Assembly: GCA_049968515.1 (NCBI GenBank)
Contig: JBMFQR010000014.1
Span: forward strand, 1-51,192
Origin: JAOACQ01 sp049968515
GTDB lineage: Bacteria > Spirochaetota > Brevinematia > Brevinematales > JAOACQ01
Reading direction: 5' to 3'
Length of the DNA: 51,192 nucleotides
The first letter of the stretch is position 1. Every line of letters starts with the position of its first letter. The position numbers and the translations under genes were made by a program. Positions 14,811 through 23,303 of this stretch are shown here, in pieces. Below the pieces are notes generated by a model that worked only from the letters and a program-made list of their open reading frames with translations, was not told where the DNA came from and searched no databases.

Positions 14811-17534
14811 CTAAAGCTTTACGACAATTTCATTTTCATCTTTAGTGAGAAAGCAATCAATTTTATTCTTTGGAATAAAAAGCCTCCCTTTCTCAAGCAG
14901 GTTTTCTGGAAGTTTTATTTCATTTATCCTTGCTTCCTTGACAATGTTGTATATTTCCTTTCTTTCTGCAATCTGAAATCTTACATTAATCCTTTTTCTC
15001 TCAAAGTTTAGGGAAACACCAATTTCATTACTCTCTCCAAAGAATTCATCCGATAGGCGTGGGGAAATTTCAAGTCCGCCTCTTCTACCTCTTACTCCAT
15101 AGATTTCGGTAAGCAATGTTAGAATAAACCAGCTTGCTGAACCGGTAAGATAGTGATACATTCCCTTACCTTCAGGAGTAAAATATTCTGGAATACCGGG
15201 ATAGATTAGAGCTTTTTCTCTATTAATGCAGAGATTATAAATTGATTTAAAAACCTCAAAGCCCTCTTTTATTAAATTCCTTTTGTATAGAGCATTCATA
15301 AACATTATAACCATATGTGAAAATGTCGCTCCATTTTCCTTTTCACCATAGGCAAATGCAAAAAGCCTCCCAAAATTAAGTCTGTTGGGTCCTAATGGAG
15401 TATTCAGTCGATAGCCCCCATGTTTTTCCTTCAGGTAAGTTTTTGCAGCATTGTAGAGGGATTTCGCCTGACTTTCATTTGCAATTCCCGACATCAGTGT
15501 AAAAACCTGTCCCGTTAAGTCCATTCTCACACCATCGACAAGCCCCTTTTCATCTTTAAAAATTCCACTTACTCTTTTGCCATCGTTATTGTAATAGCCA
15601 TTGAAAAAACCCTTATCTTTATCAATGCTTATCCATTCATTCTTTCTTAAAAACTCATAAAGCCAGTTGGCTTTCTTTTTGAGGTCTTGGGCGAGGTCTT
15701 TCAGTTTAATTTTTTTCTTCTCTCCGGATATTTCAGGATAAATCGTTTCAAAATAGTTAGCAAGCAAAGATGTTTTGTATTCAATATTATCATAGTCTGG
15801 ATTTGAGGATAAAGTGTCAAGAAGCAAATAAATTTCTTTTAGTAATTCGGTTTCTTCCTTCTCGTTTGAAATATCTTCAAGCAATATGGCCAATTCTTTC
15901 AGATTATATGCATAAAGTGCAGTAAAAGCAACACTTTCGCCTCTTTTTGCAGCCTTGTCAATTCCGTCATTCCAGTCAGCACCTTCCAGTCTCATTATGT
16001 TATGCTCCCCGACGTTAAAGAAGCTGGAAAGATGCTGCAGTAAAATGTGTTCAAGAATAGTTCCTTTGTAGACGTTACCATTTTTGTCTTTGTGAAAAAG
16101 GCCATATTTATCTGTCCAGCTTGTATCTATAGATTTTGACCTTTTTATCTGCCCATCCCTGAAATAGGTCTGATTTTCAAAGAGTATGTCAATGTCTCCT
16201 GTCTGATCAATATACAATTTTGTGGTAAGAAATGGCCAGCTTCCGTGATCCATCCAAACTCGTGGAATATTATTTCTATCTGCAATAAACTCAGCCGGCT
16301 TCTGGCCAATTATTGTTGCATTGCTTCCATCAAGACGTACCCCTGCAAAATTATTTATTAAGATTTCCCTAACCTCATAAGGATTCTGAAGTATTAGAGA
16401 AAGGCAGTCCTGCCAGAGGTCTCTCCAGCCTCTTCCTCCCTTCCCATAGTCATGGTGTGGAAGGAAAGAACAACCATAAATCTTTCTTAAGACCGGTTGA
16501 ATGTTTATCCATTTCATTAAACCATCAAAGTCCCTTAAATTTGACTGAAAATCTATTGATGTGGACTTTTTCTGCCAGAATTTTTTATTTTCTGAAAGTG
16601 TGGCCTCAAGCTTTTTTCTTGAATTGTATCTTTCATAAATCTTTCTTAAGTCTTCTTTTTCTTCTTTAATGCCTGTAATGATAATAAAACCCTTTTCTTC
16701 TTTGGGTTTCAATTCAAAGCTCTCAAATCTTAAAGCACCAATAAGTTCCTGTCCATCTGTTCTCAGACTCTTTATTTCAGAGAGTGGCTTATTTTCAAGC
16801 AGGGCATCAGGCCATTCAAGATTTCCGTTGCCTATAAAATCAGAGAGGAGTGGAATTTTATCCACTGGCTTGTTGGAATTATCATCTGCACCAATTACGA
16901 AATACTCAAGATTGTTTGGCAAATGTCCCCTCTCATCAAAAATAATGAGAGGCTTTAATACAACTCCATAATCACACTCTACCAGTCTGTTAACGAGGGA
17001 AATTACGTGTCTGTGGTCTCTAATATTTTCTGCACTTCTGCCATAAAGAAGAATTGCAGAGGTTGGTGTCAGTCTGAGTGGGATTTCTTTTGTGTTTTTT
17101 ACATTAACATAAAGTATTTCCACCCTGTTTTCATCAGCAGGAACAAAGCTTAAGATTGAAGAGGAAAGCCCTGCTTTTCTATCATTGTAGATTAACTTAT
17201 GCCAGAGAAATCCAGCCTCAATCTTCTTTTCATAAAAGGAAGGATTCACGGTTTGTTCAAAAATCTGCTTTGTTGAATTTCCAGTTGCTGACCACAAACC
17301 ATCTCCATCAATGTAAAACCAGAAATTTCTTGAGGCTCTCGTATTATGGAGATCTACAATGGTTACGGGAGGCAGAATAAAGGTTTTGTTGGACGTCTTT
17401 ATGTCTCCATGCAAAAGTGGAGTAATGCTTGACATCAATCCAGCTTCATTGCAAAGTGGAAAATATAGGTGTGTTTTTAAGCCTTTTGCTTCAAAAGTGC
17501 CATCTTTATCGATAAAGTTCCAATTAAAGTGCAT
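14811..17534 (-). CDS. GH94 phosphorylase, possibly laminaribiose or cellobiose phosphorylase
   Basis: A 907-residue inverting phosphorylase of family GH94. The conserved N-terminal YFPLCNEAGLMSSITPLLHG and DLHNTRASRNFWFYI, the catalytic acid Asp523 in GADWNDGID, and the phosphate-binding MYHYLTGSASWFI near the C-terminus are all present. The length and N-terminal pattern are nearer to laminaribiose phosphorylases (about 910 aa) than to standard cellobiose phosphorylases (about 800-820 aa), as I recall them. The start is ATG 17534, directly after GGGAGGTGG; a GTG two codons upstream lies inside that site. No signal peptide. Paired with the larger phosphorylase downstream it would finish the breakdown of oligosaccharides to glucose 1-phosphate and glucose. 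The exact disaccharide is inference. Confidence 0.85.
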   Translation of the reverse strand: MHFNWNFIDKDGTFEAKGLKTHLYFPLCNEAGLMSSITPLLHGDIKTSNKTFILPPVTIVDLHNTRASRNFWFYIDGDGLWSATGNSTKQIFEQTVNPSFYEKKIEAGFLWHKLIYNDRKAGLSSSILSFVPADENRVEILYVNVKNTKEIPLRLTPTSAILLYGRSAENIRDHRHVISLVNRLVECDYGVVLKPLIIFDERGHLPNNLEYFVIGADDNSNKPVDKIPLLSDFIGNGNLEWPDALLENKPLSEIKSLRTDGQELIGALRFESFELKPKEEKGFIIITGIKEEKEDLRKIYERYNSRKKLEATLSENKKFWQKKSTSIDFQSNLRDFDGLMKWINIQPVLRKIYGCSFLPHHDYGKGGRGWRDLWQDCLSLILQNPYEVREILINNFAGVRLDGSNATIIGQKPAEFIADRNNIPRVWMDHGSWPFLTTKLYIDQTGDIDILFENQTYFRDGQIKRSKSIDTSWTDKYGLFHKDKNGNVYKGTILEHILLQHLSSFFNVGEHNIMRLEGADWNDGIDKAAKRGESVAFTALYAYNLKELAILLEDISNEKEETELLKEIYLLLDTLSSNPDYDNIEYKTSLLANYFETIYPEISGEKKKIKLKDLAQDLKKKANWLYEFLRKNEWISIDKDKGFFNGYYNNDGKRVSGIFKDEKGLVDGVRMDLTGQVFTLMSGIANESQAKSLYNAAKTYLKEKHGGYRLNTPLGPNRLNFGRLFAFAYGEKENGATFSHMVIMFMNALYKRNLIKEGFEVFKSIYNLCINREKALIYPGIPEYFTPEGKGMYHYLTGSASWFILTLLTEIYGVRGRRGGLEISPRLSDEFFGESNEIGVSLNFERKRINVRFQIAERKEIYNIVKEARINEIKLPENLLEKGRLFIPKNKIDCFLTKDENEIVVKL

Positions 17535-17550
17535 AACCACCTCCCTCTAT

Positions 17551-17579
17551 ATAATACAACAAAAGAATAATAAATTCAA
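17551..17579 (-). promoter_or_regulatory. Predicted promoter for the phosphorylase operon
   Basis: On the minus strand TTGAAT (17574-17579, 4 of 6) and TATTAT (17551-17556, 5 of 6) are 17 bp apart, with transcription expected about 10 bp before the GH94 start codon. A small palindrome, GCTATATAGC (17594-17603), lies just upstream and might be an operator. Confidence 0.5.
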
Positions 17580-17707
17580 GAAATCTTTTAGTTGCTATAT
17601 AGCTTTGAGGATATGCAGATATTATCTTGTATTGCCGTGTTAACCAAATAATGACTGTAATTTATTGCAAATTTTAACATTTTTGAAACACAGAAAAATA
17701 TTTTTTA

Positions 17708-17736
17708 TTGACATATTTCTAAATTGATAATATTAT
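17708..17736 (+). promoter_or_regulatory. Strong predicted promoter for the Delta-60/pcm/GHKL operon
   Basis: A perfect TTGACA (17708-17713), 17-bp spacer and TATTAT (17731-17736, 5 of 6). Transcription would start near 17743, leading into the ribosome site GGGGGAG at 17759-17765 ahead of ATG 17770. Confidence 0.7.
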
Positions 17737-17769
17737 CTATTTGTCCCTTTATTTTAAAGGGGGAGAAAA

Positions 17770-19089
17770 ATGCGTAGAAGATTTTTTTTCTTTATATTTC
17801 TGTCATTATCAGTAATAGGATGTGAATTACTTTTGCCACCCAACGTATATAAAAAGCTTGAAGAAAGTGGAGTTTTGAGTAGTTCATCTTCGAGCAGTGA
17901 GGCAAGCTCGAGCAGTGTATTTTCGAGCAGTGAGATAAGCTCAAGTAGCATATCTTCGAGCAGCGTGTCAAGCTCGAGTAGCTCCCTTGCAGCTGGAGAA
18001 CTCGACCCTAACTTTAAAACAGGTATGGAGCTTAATTATTCTTCAGTGGAGTGTATTGCCAAACGAAGCGATGGGAAAATACTAATAGGTGGCTTGTTTT
18101 ATGGAATTAAAAATCCATTGTTGATTGATTCTAATGGTTCAATTGATAATAATTTTAATAGTGTTGGTATAGGAGCTAATAACTACTCATATACTGCTGA
18201 AATTGTGGTTTTGAATGATAATACTATCTTAATTGGTGGAGGTTTTAAAGAATATAATTCTAATCCTATTACTAACATAGCAAAACTTAATTCAGATGGA
18301 ACACTTAATACATCTTTTACTTCTTACATAACTGAAGTAGACAAATGTGTATATGCTATTGCGGTTCAAAGTGATGGTAACATAATTGTAGCAGGAGATT
18401 TCATCTATTATCAAAGTGAATTGGTCGGAGGAATTGTAAGGTTAAGTAATAATGGCGAGTTGGATAGTACCTTCAGTAATAATTATGGTTTTTTGGGTGA
18501 TTATTGTATCTATTCTATAGCATTGCAGAGTGATGGAAAGATCTTGGTAGGAGGTCATTTTACAAACTATAATGGAATAACTGTAACAAATCTTATGAGG
18601 TTGAATAGTGATGGTAGTCTTGATACGTCCTTTGTAGGCAGCGGTTCAATTATGAATGAGAATGGCAATGATATATATGTCATTAAAGTAGATAGTGGTA
18701 ACAGAATATATGTAGGAGGAAGTTTTACAAATTTTAGTGGTACCGGGAAAAATGGTATAGTAAGGCTTAATTCAGATGGTAGTATTGATAATTTCTTTTC
18801 CACAAGCGGTTTACAGGGGAATTATTTTTCTGTCAAGGATATTGCTATACAGAGTGATGGAAAGATCGTTATAGGCGGAGATTTTACAAGTTATGAAGGC
18901 ACACTAATTTCAAACCTTGCAAGATTAAATCCCGATGGAAGTCTTGATACAACATTTAATACAGGGCGTGGTCCCAATTATTCAGTGGAGAAGATTTTCA
19001 TTCCAGACAATAACTGGATTTATATAGGTGGATGTTTTACTGAATATAATGGTGTTCAAATATATAATATGGCAAGGATAAAGCAGTAA
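17770..19089 (+). CDS. Surface lipoprotein with Ser-rich linker and Delta-60 repeats
   Basis: A 439-residue predicted outer-surface or periplasmic protein. Residues 1-18 form a lipoprotein signal ending in the lipobox SVIGC. Residues about 37-76 are a Ser-rich linker built from three 11-residue units. The rest (77-439) is about seven 45-residue Delta-60 repeats with the consensus IALQSDGKILVGG, then LNSDGSLDTSF, matching the bacterial Delta-60 (beta-propeller-like) family. Such proteins are thought to act in surface binding or adhesion; no catalytic motif is seen. It leads an operon: the GTG of the pcm gene directly abuts its TAA. A degraded RCC1-type gene at 41911-42127 carries the same kind of Ser linker, suggesting a family of surface lipoproteins with swapped propeller domains. 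Confidence 0.8.
   Translation: MRRRFFFFIFLSLSVIGCELLLPPNVYKKLEESGVLSSSSSSSEASSSSVFSSSEISSSSISSSSVSSSSSSLAAGELDPNFKTGMELNYSSVECIAKRSDGKILIGGLFYGIKNPLLIDSNGSIDNNFNSVGIGANNYSYTAEIVVLNDNTILIGGGFKEYNSNPITNIAKLNSDGTLNTSFTSYITEVDKCVYAIAVQSDGNIIVAGDFIYYQSELVGGIVRLSNNGELDSTFSNNYGFLGDYCIYSIALQSDGKILVGGHFTNYNGITVTNLMRLNSDGSLDTSFVGSGSIMNENGNDIYVIKVDSGNRIYVGGSFTNFSGTGKNGIVRLNSDGSIDNFFSTSGLQGNYFSVKDIAIQSDGKIVIGGDFTSYEGTLISNLARLNPDGSLDTTFNTGRGPNYSVEKIFIPDNNWIYIGGCFTEYNGVQIYNMARIKQ
17887..17985 (+). repeat. Three 33-bp tandem units encoding the Ser-rich linker
   Basis: Three in-frame 33-bp units (17887-17919, 17920-17952, 17953-17985) encode SSSSEASSSSV, FSSSEISSSSI and SSSSVSSSSSS. The nucleotide similarity, centred on a repeated TCGAGCAG core, shows recent unit duplication rather than only amino-acid bias. 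The linker could change length by slippage. Confidence 0.8.
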
Positions 19090-19728
19090 GTGGAAAAAGA
19101 AAACTTTTTGAAAATAAGGTTAAGGATGGTAGATGAGCAGATAATCTCTCGTGGAATTACTGATGATAAAGTCATTAAGGCAATGAAAGAGATTCCGAGA
19201 GATTTATTTGTACAGGAAAAGGATAAAGAGTTCGCCTATGAGGACTATCCGTTGCCAATAGGTTACGGACAGACTATTTCCCAGCCATATATCGTTGCTC
19301 TGATGACAGAGGCGCTTGAGTTAAGCGGTGAAGACAGGGTTCTTGAAATAGGCACGGGTTCGGGTTATCAGACTGCTATTCTTGCAAGTATAGCAAAAGA
19401 GGTTTATACATTAGAAAGAATTCCCGAGTTATTGGAAAATGCGGAGGTTGTATTAAGAAATCTGGGTTTTAAGAATATAAAATTTTTTTGCAGGAATGGC
19501 TGGGAGGGGCTTGAAGAATTTGCACCATTTGATAAGATTATAGTTACGGCTGCTCCGATTGTCATACCAGAGGCTTTGAAAAAACAGCTTAAGGTAAAGG
19601 GTATAATGGTTATTCCTGTTGGGCCTCTTTACAATCAGCTTCTCTTAAAGATAACTAGAAAAAGTGAAAAACACTTTGAAGAAACAACCCTTGAGGCTGT
19701 GAGATTTGTTACAATGGTGAAGGATTAA
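19090..19728 (+). CDS. pcm: Protein-L-isoaspartate O-methyltransferase
   Basis: PCMT methylates L-isoaspartyl residues that arise by ageing of Asn and Asp in proteins, starting their repair. The SAM-binding motif RVLEIGTGSGYQTA lies at residues 83-96 and the family hallmark GYGQTISQPYIVA at 58-70. The N-terminal MVDEQIISRGI is typical. Length (212 aa) is normal. The start is the GTG at 19090 that directly follows the TAA of the Delta-60 gene: residues encoded between it and the next ATG (19126) match family N-termini. It is therefore likely translated by reinitiation. Downstream, the GHKL ATPase gene begins 51 bp later in the same direction. There is no signal peptide, so repair is cytoplasmic. 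A repair enzyme for long-lived proteins suits slow-growing or heat-exposed cells. Confidence 0.92.
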   Translation: MEKENFLKIRLRMVDEQIISRGITDDKVIKAMKEIPRDLFVQEKDKEFAYEDYPLPIGYGQTISQPYIVALMTEALELSGEDRVLEIGTGSGYQTAILASIAKEVYTLERIPELLENAEVVLRNLGFKNIKFFCRNGWEGLEEFAPFDKIIVTAAPIVIPEALKKQLKVKGIMVIPVGPLYNQLLLKITRKSEKHFEETTLEAVRFVTMVKD

Positions 19729-19779
19729 AGAATTTTGTAACGATGGCTTGCCGTCATTTTTATAAAGCTGGTGAAGAAT

Positions 19780-21564
19780 ATGTCAAAGTTAGAACAAAGT
19801 GAGACAGGAAAATTAAAGATAGGTGATGACTGGAATGCAATAACAATCATTGCACTTTCACAGAATAATCCTCTTAAGGCAATAGCTGAGTTTGTTGAAA
19901 ATAGCATAGATGCAAGGGCATCAAACATTACCATAATTAAAGGTCGCCAGCATGGAGAGCCATTTCTGAAAGTTGTGGATGACGGAAGTGGCATAGATGA
20001 TTTCAACTATGTAGCAACTCATATTGGAGATTCAATTAAAAGACAGCTGAAAAAAAGTGGTGTAAAAGGAATTCAGGGAGAATTTGGCATAGGACTTTTA
20101 AGCTTCTGGACTGTTGGAGAAGAGCTTATTATTACCTCTACTGGCAAAGAAGGAATTTGCAGAAGAATGAAGCTTATAAAAAATAATCCCGGCTATTCAA
20201 TTACTGAAGCCAAAACTCTATTCCCGCATACAGGTACAGAGCTTCTTATAAAGCCACTTTTGCCCGGAATAAGACAGTTATCAGGAGAGAAAATTCAAAA
20301 TTACCTTGCTTCAGAATTAAGAGACAGAATTAGCAAATCTGGTGTTAAGATAAAAATACTGGATCACATTGCAAGAAAAGAATACAATGTTGAACCTCGT
20401 AAATTCAAGGGGGTTTTATTACATAACCTGCCCGAGGTAAAAAGTCCTCTCGGCGATATTTATTATGAACTTTACTTAAATGAACCATCTTCTGAAAATA
20501 AGGTTGGCTTATACAGGTGCGGAACAAGAGTTTTGCCCTCGATCACAGAGATTGAGCAGTTCAACTGCTTTCCCTGGACATCAGGATATCTTGAGGGAAT
20601 GATAGATGTATCTTTCCTACAGCTAACACCGGGCACAAGAGGTGGAATTATTTATGATGAAGCTTTTGAAAGTTTTTGCTATGCGATTAAAGGCCTTGAG
20701 ATTGCTTTATCTCAAAGAATAGAGGAACAAAAGATTGCAGAAGAAGAGAAAGTCAGTAGAAATATTCTCCAGAAGATAACAAAGGCTTTAAGAGAGGCAC
20801 TTTCTTTTCTTCCAGAAAAGGAGTATGACTGGCTGAATGTCAGAAACTTAAAAAAAACAGAAATAGTTAAGAGAGAAAGAGAGTTTGAGGAAGAAATTGA
20901 ACCGGTCTATGTGGTACGTGAGATAGAGGTTTCGGATGAGGAGAAAAAATGGGAAGACACCTTTAATCTACCAGAAGAGATGACCTCAGTCTCGATTCAG
21001 CCCGGCTCTGCAGTTATAGGGGTAGGTGAGACAAAAAAGCTTAAAGCAGTTGCCCGTGATAAAAAAGATAAGATTTTAGAGACAGATTTTGATGTCTTCT
21101 GGAGAATTGCTGAGGGAGGTGGAGAACTTTCTGTCCAGACTGGAATTTTTACGGAATATAAAGCTCCGCAAGAGCCCGGCATTACAAAAATAGAGGCAGA
21201 ATTTCAACAAAACGAAAAAAGATTAAAGGCGGAGTGTATAATTACTGTTACAAAAGAGCTTTTCAATGAGGGAGATAGGAAATCACCATCTGGAGAAAAA
21301 AAAGGGCTACCCGGTTATACATTCCAGCATGCTCCGGGTGAGTTATGGAGAAGTAGATATGATCCATATAACTATATAATAATTATAAACAACGGGCATG
21401 CTGACTTTATCTATGCCTCAAAGAATCCATTTCGCAAGTTGAAGTATATTGCAAGACTGTTTGCAAAAGAACTCGTTTTGGAGAACTTTCCCGGGGCAGA
21501 TAAGTCGCAGCTTCTTGAAAGAATGATTGAGCTTGAGCTTTATATGGAGGAAAATCTCAGGTAA
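19780..21564 (+). CDS. GHKL-type ATPase with Ig-like and novel C-terminal domains
   Basis: A 594-residue protein of unknown role. The N-terminal GHKL ATPase carries the Bergerat-fold motifs: N box AEFVENSIDA (Glu40, Asn41, Asp44), G1 box VVDDGSGI (about 66-73) and G2 box GEFGIGLLSF (about 100-109), as in MutL, Hsp90 and MORC ATPases. A transducer-like region follows (CGTRVLPSI, then LQLTPGTRGGIIYDEA), then a Lys/Glu-rich helix (about 300-345). Residues about 405-500 look like a bacterial Ig-like (BIG2-type) fold (SVSIQPGSAVIGVGETKKL). The last 80 residues (FQHAPGELWRSRYDPYNYII) form a domain I do not recognise. No signal peptide, so the Ig-like fold would be cytoplasmic, which is unusual. ATG 19780 follows GGTGAAG; a GTG at 19771 overlaps that site. 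It ends 1 bp from the convergent oxidoreductase gene. Confidence 0.75.
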   Translation: MSKLEQSETGKLKIGDDWNAITIIALSQNNPLKAIAEFVENSIDARASNITIIKGRQHGEPFLKVVDDGSGIDDFNYVATHIGDSIKRQLKKSGVKGIQGEFGIGLLSFWTVGEELIITSTGKEGICRRMKLIKNNPGYSITEAKTLFPHTGTELLIKPLLPGIRQLSGEKIQNYLASELRDRISKSGVKIKILDHIARKEYNVEPRKFKGVLLHNLPEVKSPLGDIYYELYLNEPSSENKVGLYRCGTRVLPSITEIEQFNCFPWTSGYLEGMIDVSFLQLTPGTRGGIIYDEAFESFCYAIKGLEIALSQRIEEQKIAEEEKVSRNILQKITKALREALSFLPEKEYDWLNVRNLKKTEIVKREREFEEEIEPVYVVREIEVSDEEKKWEDTFNLPEEMTSVSIQPGSAVIGVGETKKLKAVARDKKDKILETDFDVFWRIAEGGGELSVQTGIFTEYKAPQEPGITKIEAEFQQNEKRLKAECIITVTKELFNEGDRKSPSGEKKGLPGYTFQHAPGELWRSRYDPYNYIIIINNGHADFIYASKNPFRKLKYIARLFAKELVLENFPGADKSQLLERMIELELYMEENLR

Positions 21565-21565
21565 G

Positions 21566-23062
21566 TTAATATATTACATTGAATTTCTTACCTTCTTTTC
21601 TGCAGATTTTAAGAGCAACTCTTCTCCCGCTTATTGCTGCATTGGGTACACCGCCGGTAGGAGTTGTCCATTGACCGACCATATAAAAATTTGAAAGACC
21701 TGGTAATTTACAAGGGAGGGGAGCAATAAGACCTTTTATATCTTTCGGAATAAACCCCTCATAACTACCGTGCCAGTTATTTGTATAACGGATTATTGTT
21801 GCAGGAGTTGCAACATCAATTACTTCAACAAATTGCCTTATGTTTCCAAATTCTGTTTCAAGAGTATTAATAATTATTTCAGCCACTTCTTTTTTTCTTA
21901 CTTCATAAACTTGCGGGTTTGATTTTTTTAGTTCTGTCCAGTACTCATCATTATATGTTGAAATCATTAAGATAAGGCTTGTTTTACCTTCCGGTGAAAG
22001 AGTGCTATCAAAGCTAAAGTTTCTTAAGTAAAGTCTCTCAATTTGCAGCCCTCCATCTTCAAGAATTATCGGTTCTTTCAAATGGAAAGAGTATGAGGCG
22101 GGAATATTATTAAATTTTTTCCCCAATCCAATTGAGACATAAATTAGTGAAGGGAAACGTTTGTAAGTTCTATAAATGTTTTCAATTTCTTTACTCAGGT
22201 ATTTGCCTTCAAGCATTTCATAAATTGTTGAATGCCCATCAGCGGCTGAAATGACATAATCTGAGTAAAACTCCTCTCCATTGGCAATTACTCCAGTAGC
22301 TTTTTTGTTTCTCACTATGATTTTACTCACTTTATATCCGTAATGAATCTTTCCTCCAAGTTCTTTATATCTTTTCTCAATTGTTTTACTAAAATTTAGA
22401 GAACCACCCCTCGGATAACCTGCAGATTTCCTGTGCATAAATGAAAGCATCGACAATATACCTATTATTGGGAAGCGAGGCATTATTTCAGTGAAGGGGT
22501 GAAAAAAGCTTCTGATTAAGGGACTTTTAAACTTTTTTTCATAGTCCTCAACAGCTATGCTTCCCCATCTTATTAGCAAAGGAAGAAATTTGAGCATTTT
22601 CAATCCATCTGAAAAGCTTACTTTTTCTTCTCTTGTTATAAAATCAAAATCAAGAAATTTTCTAATACCATTACAGAATGATTGAATGGTCTTTTTATCA
22701 TCAGGAGAAATCCTTAATAACTCCCTTTCCAGTTTATTGGGATCAGTATAAACCGTCAATACCTCACCTGTTGTAGACTTAATTCTGGTATATTCTTCCC
22801 ATTCTATATAATCTAAATTAGTAGTACCAAGTTCCTTCCATATGTTGTAAAAATTTTTTGAAGCTCCTGAACCCATCAGCCAGTGGATACAAAAATCAAA
22901 TGTATAACCATCTCTTTTCCATGAAGTACACAATCCTCCGGGAAGATTGTGTAATTCATATATTTCTGTCTCAAAACCATTCATCTGAAGATAACATCCA
23001 GAAGATAAACCTGCAATCCCTGCTCCTATTATTATTACTTTTTTAGCCAACTTTTCCCCCAT
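21566..23062 (-). CDS. FAD-dependent oxidoreductase, phytoene-desaturase (CrtI/COG1233) family
   Basis: A 498-residue flavoprotein. The N-terminal dinucleotide-binding motif VIIIGAGIAGLSSGCYLQ and the following PGGLCTSW belong to the CrtI/CrtN-like amine-oxidase superfamily. Near the C-terminus, the stretch MVGQWTTPTGGVPNAAISG is the usual second FAD contact of this group. In carotenoid producers such enzymes desaturate phytoene, but the COG1233 group also includes retinol saturases and many uncharacterised members. No carotenoid genes (crtB, crtE) are near, so I would not name it crtI. It is monocistronic, with its own promoter at 23086-23114. A typical ribosome site is weak. It converges on the GHKL gene with a 1-bp gap. 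Family secure, substrate unknown. Confidence 0.82.
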   Translation of the reverse strand: MGEKLAKKVIIIGAGIAGLSSGCYLQMNGFETEIYELHNLPGGLCTSWKRDGYTFDFCIHWLMGSGASKNFYNIWKELGTTNLDYIEWEEYTRIKSTTGEVLTVYTDPNKLERELLRISPDDKKTIQSFCNGIRKFLDFDFITREEKVSFSDGLKMLKFLPLLIRWGSIAVEDYEKKFKSPLIRSFFHPFTEIMPRFPIIGILSMLSFMHRKSAGYPRGGSLNFSKTIEKRYKELGGKIHYGYKVSKIIVRNKKATGVIANGEEFYSDYVISAADGHSTIYEMLEGKYLSKEIENIYRTYKRFPSLIYVSIGLGKKFNNIPASYSFHLKEPIILEDGGLQIERLYLRNFSFDSTLSPEGKTSLILMISTYNDEYWTELKKSNPQVYEVRKKEVAEIIINTLETEFGNIRQFVEVIDVATPATIIRYTNNWHGSYEGFIPKDIKGLIAPLPCKLPGLSNFYMVGQWTTPTGGVPNAAISGRRVALKICRKEGKKFNVIY

Positions 23063-23085
23063 TAAAAATGGTCTTCTACACCTTC

Positions 23086-23114
23086 AATATAACAGCATAC
23101 ATTAAAATTTTCAA
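23086..23114 (-). promoter_or_regulatory. Predicted promoter for the FAD oxidoreductase
   Basis: On the minus strand TTGAAA (23109-23114) and TATATT (23086-23091), each 5 of 6, have a 17-bp spacer. Transcription would start about 20 bp before ATG 23062. Confidence 0.6.
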
Positions 23115-23252
23115 GTATTAAGCATTTTTTGTAAGTTTGGGAAAGTTTTAGAGAGGCATTTTTTTTATTTTTTGGACAACCCTCGAGAATATAGATAAAA
23201 AAATCACTCAGTTTATGGAGAATAAATAAATAAGCAATAAATCTTTGCTAAA

Positions 23253-23281
23253 TTTTCAATATGATTATAAAATGATATAAT
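23253..23281 (+). promoter_or_regulatory. Predicted promoter for the coiled-coil/serS/topA operon
   Basis: TTTTCA (23253-23258, 4 of 6) and a perfect TATAAT (23276-23281) are separated by 17 bp. The expected start near 23288 lies immediately before the ribosome site GGGGAGGTG (23292-23300), giving a very short leader. Confidence 0.5.
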
Positions 23282-23303
23282 TAAAAAAATTGGGGAGGTG
23301 GAT

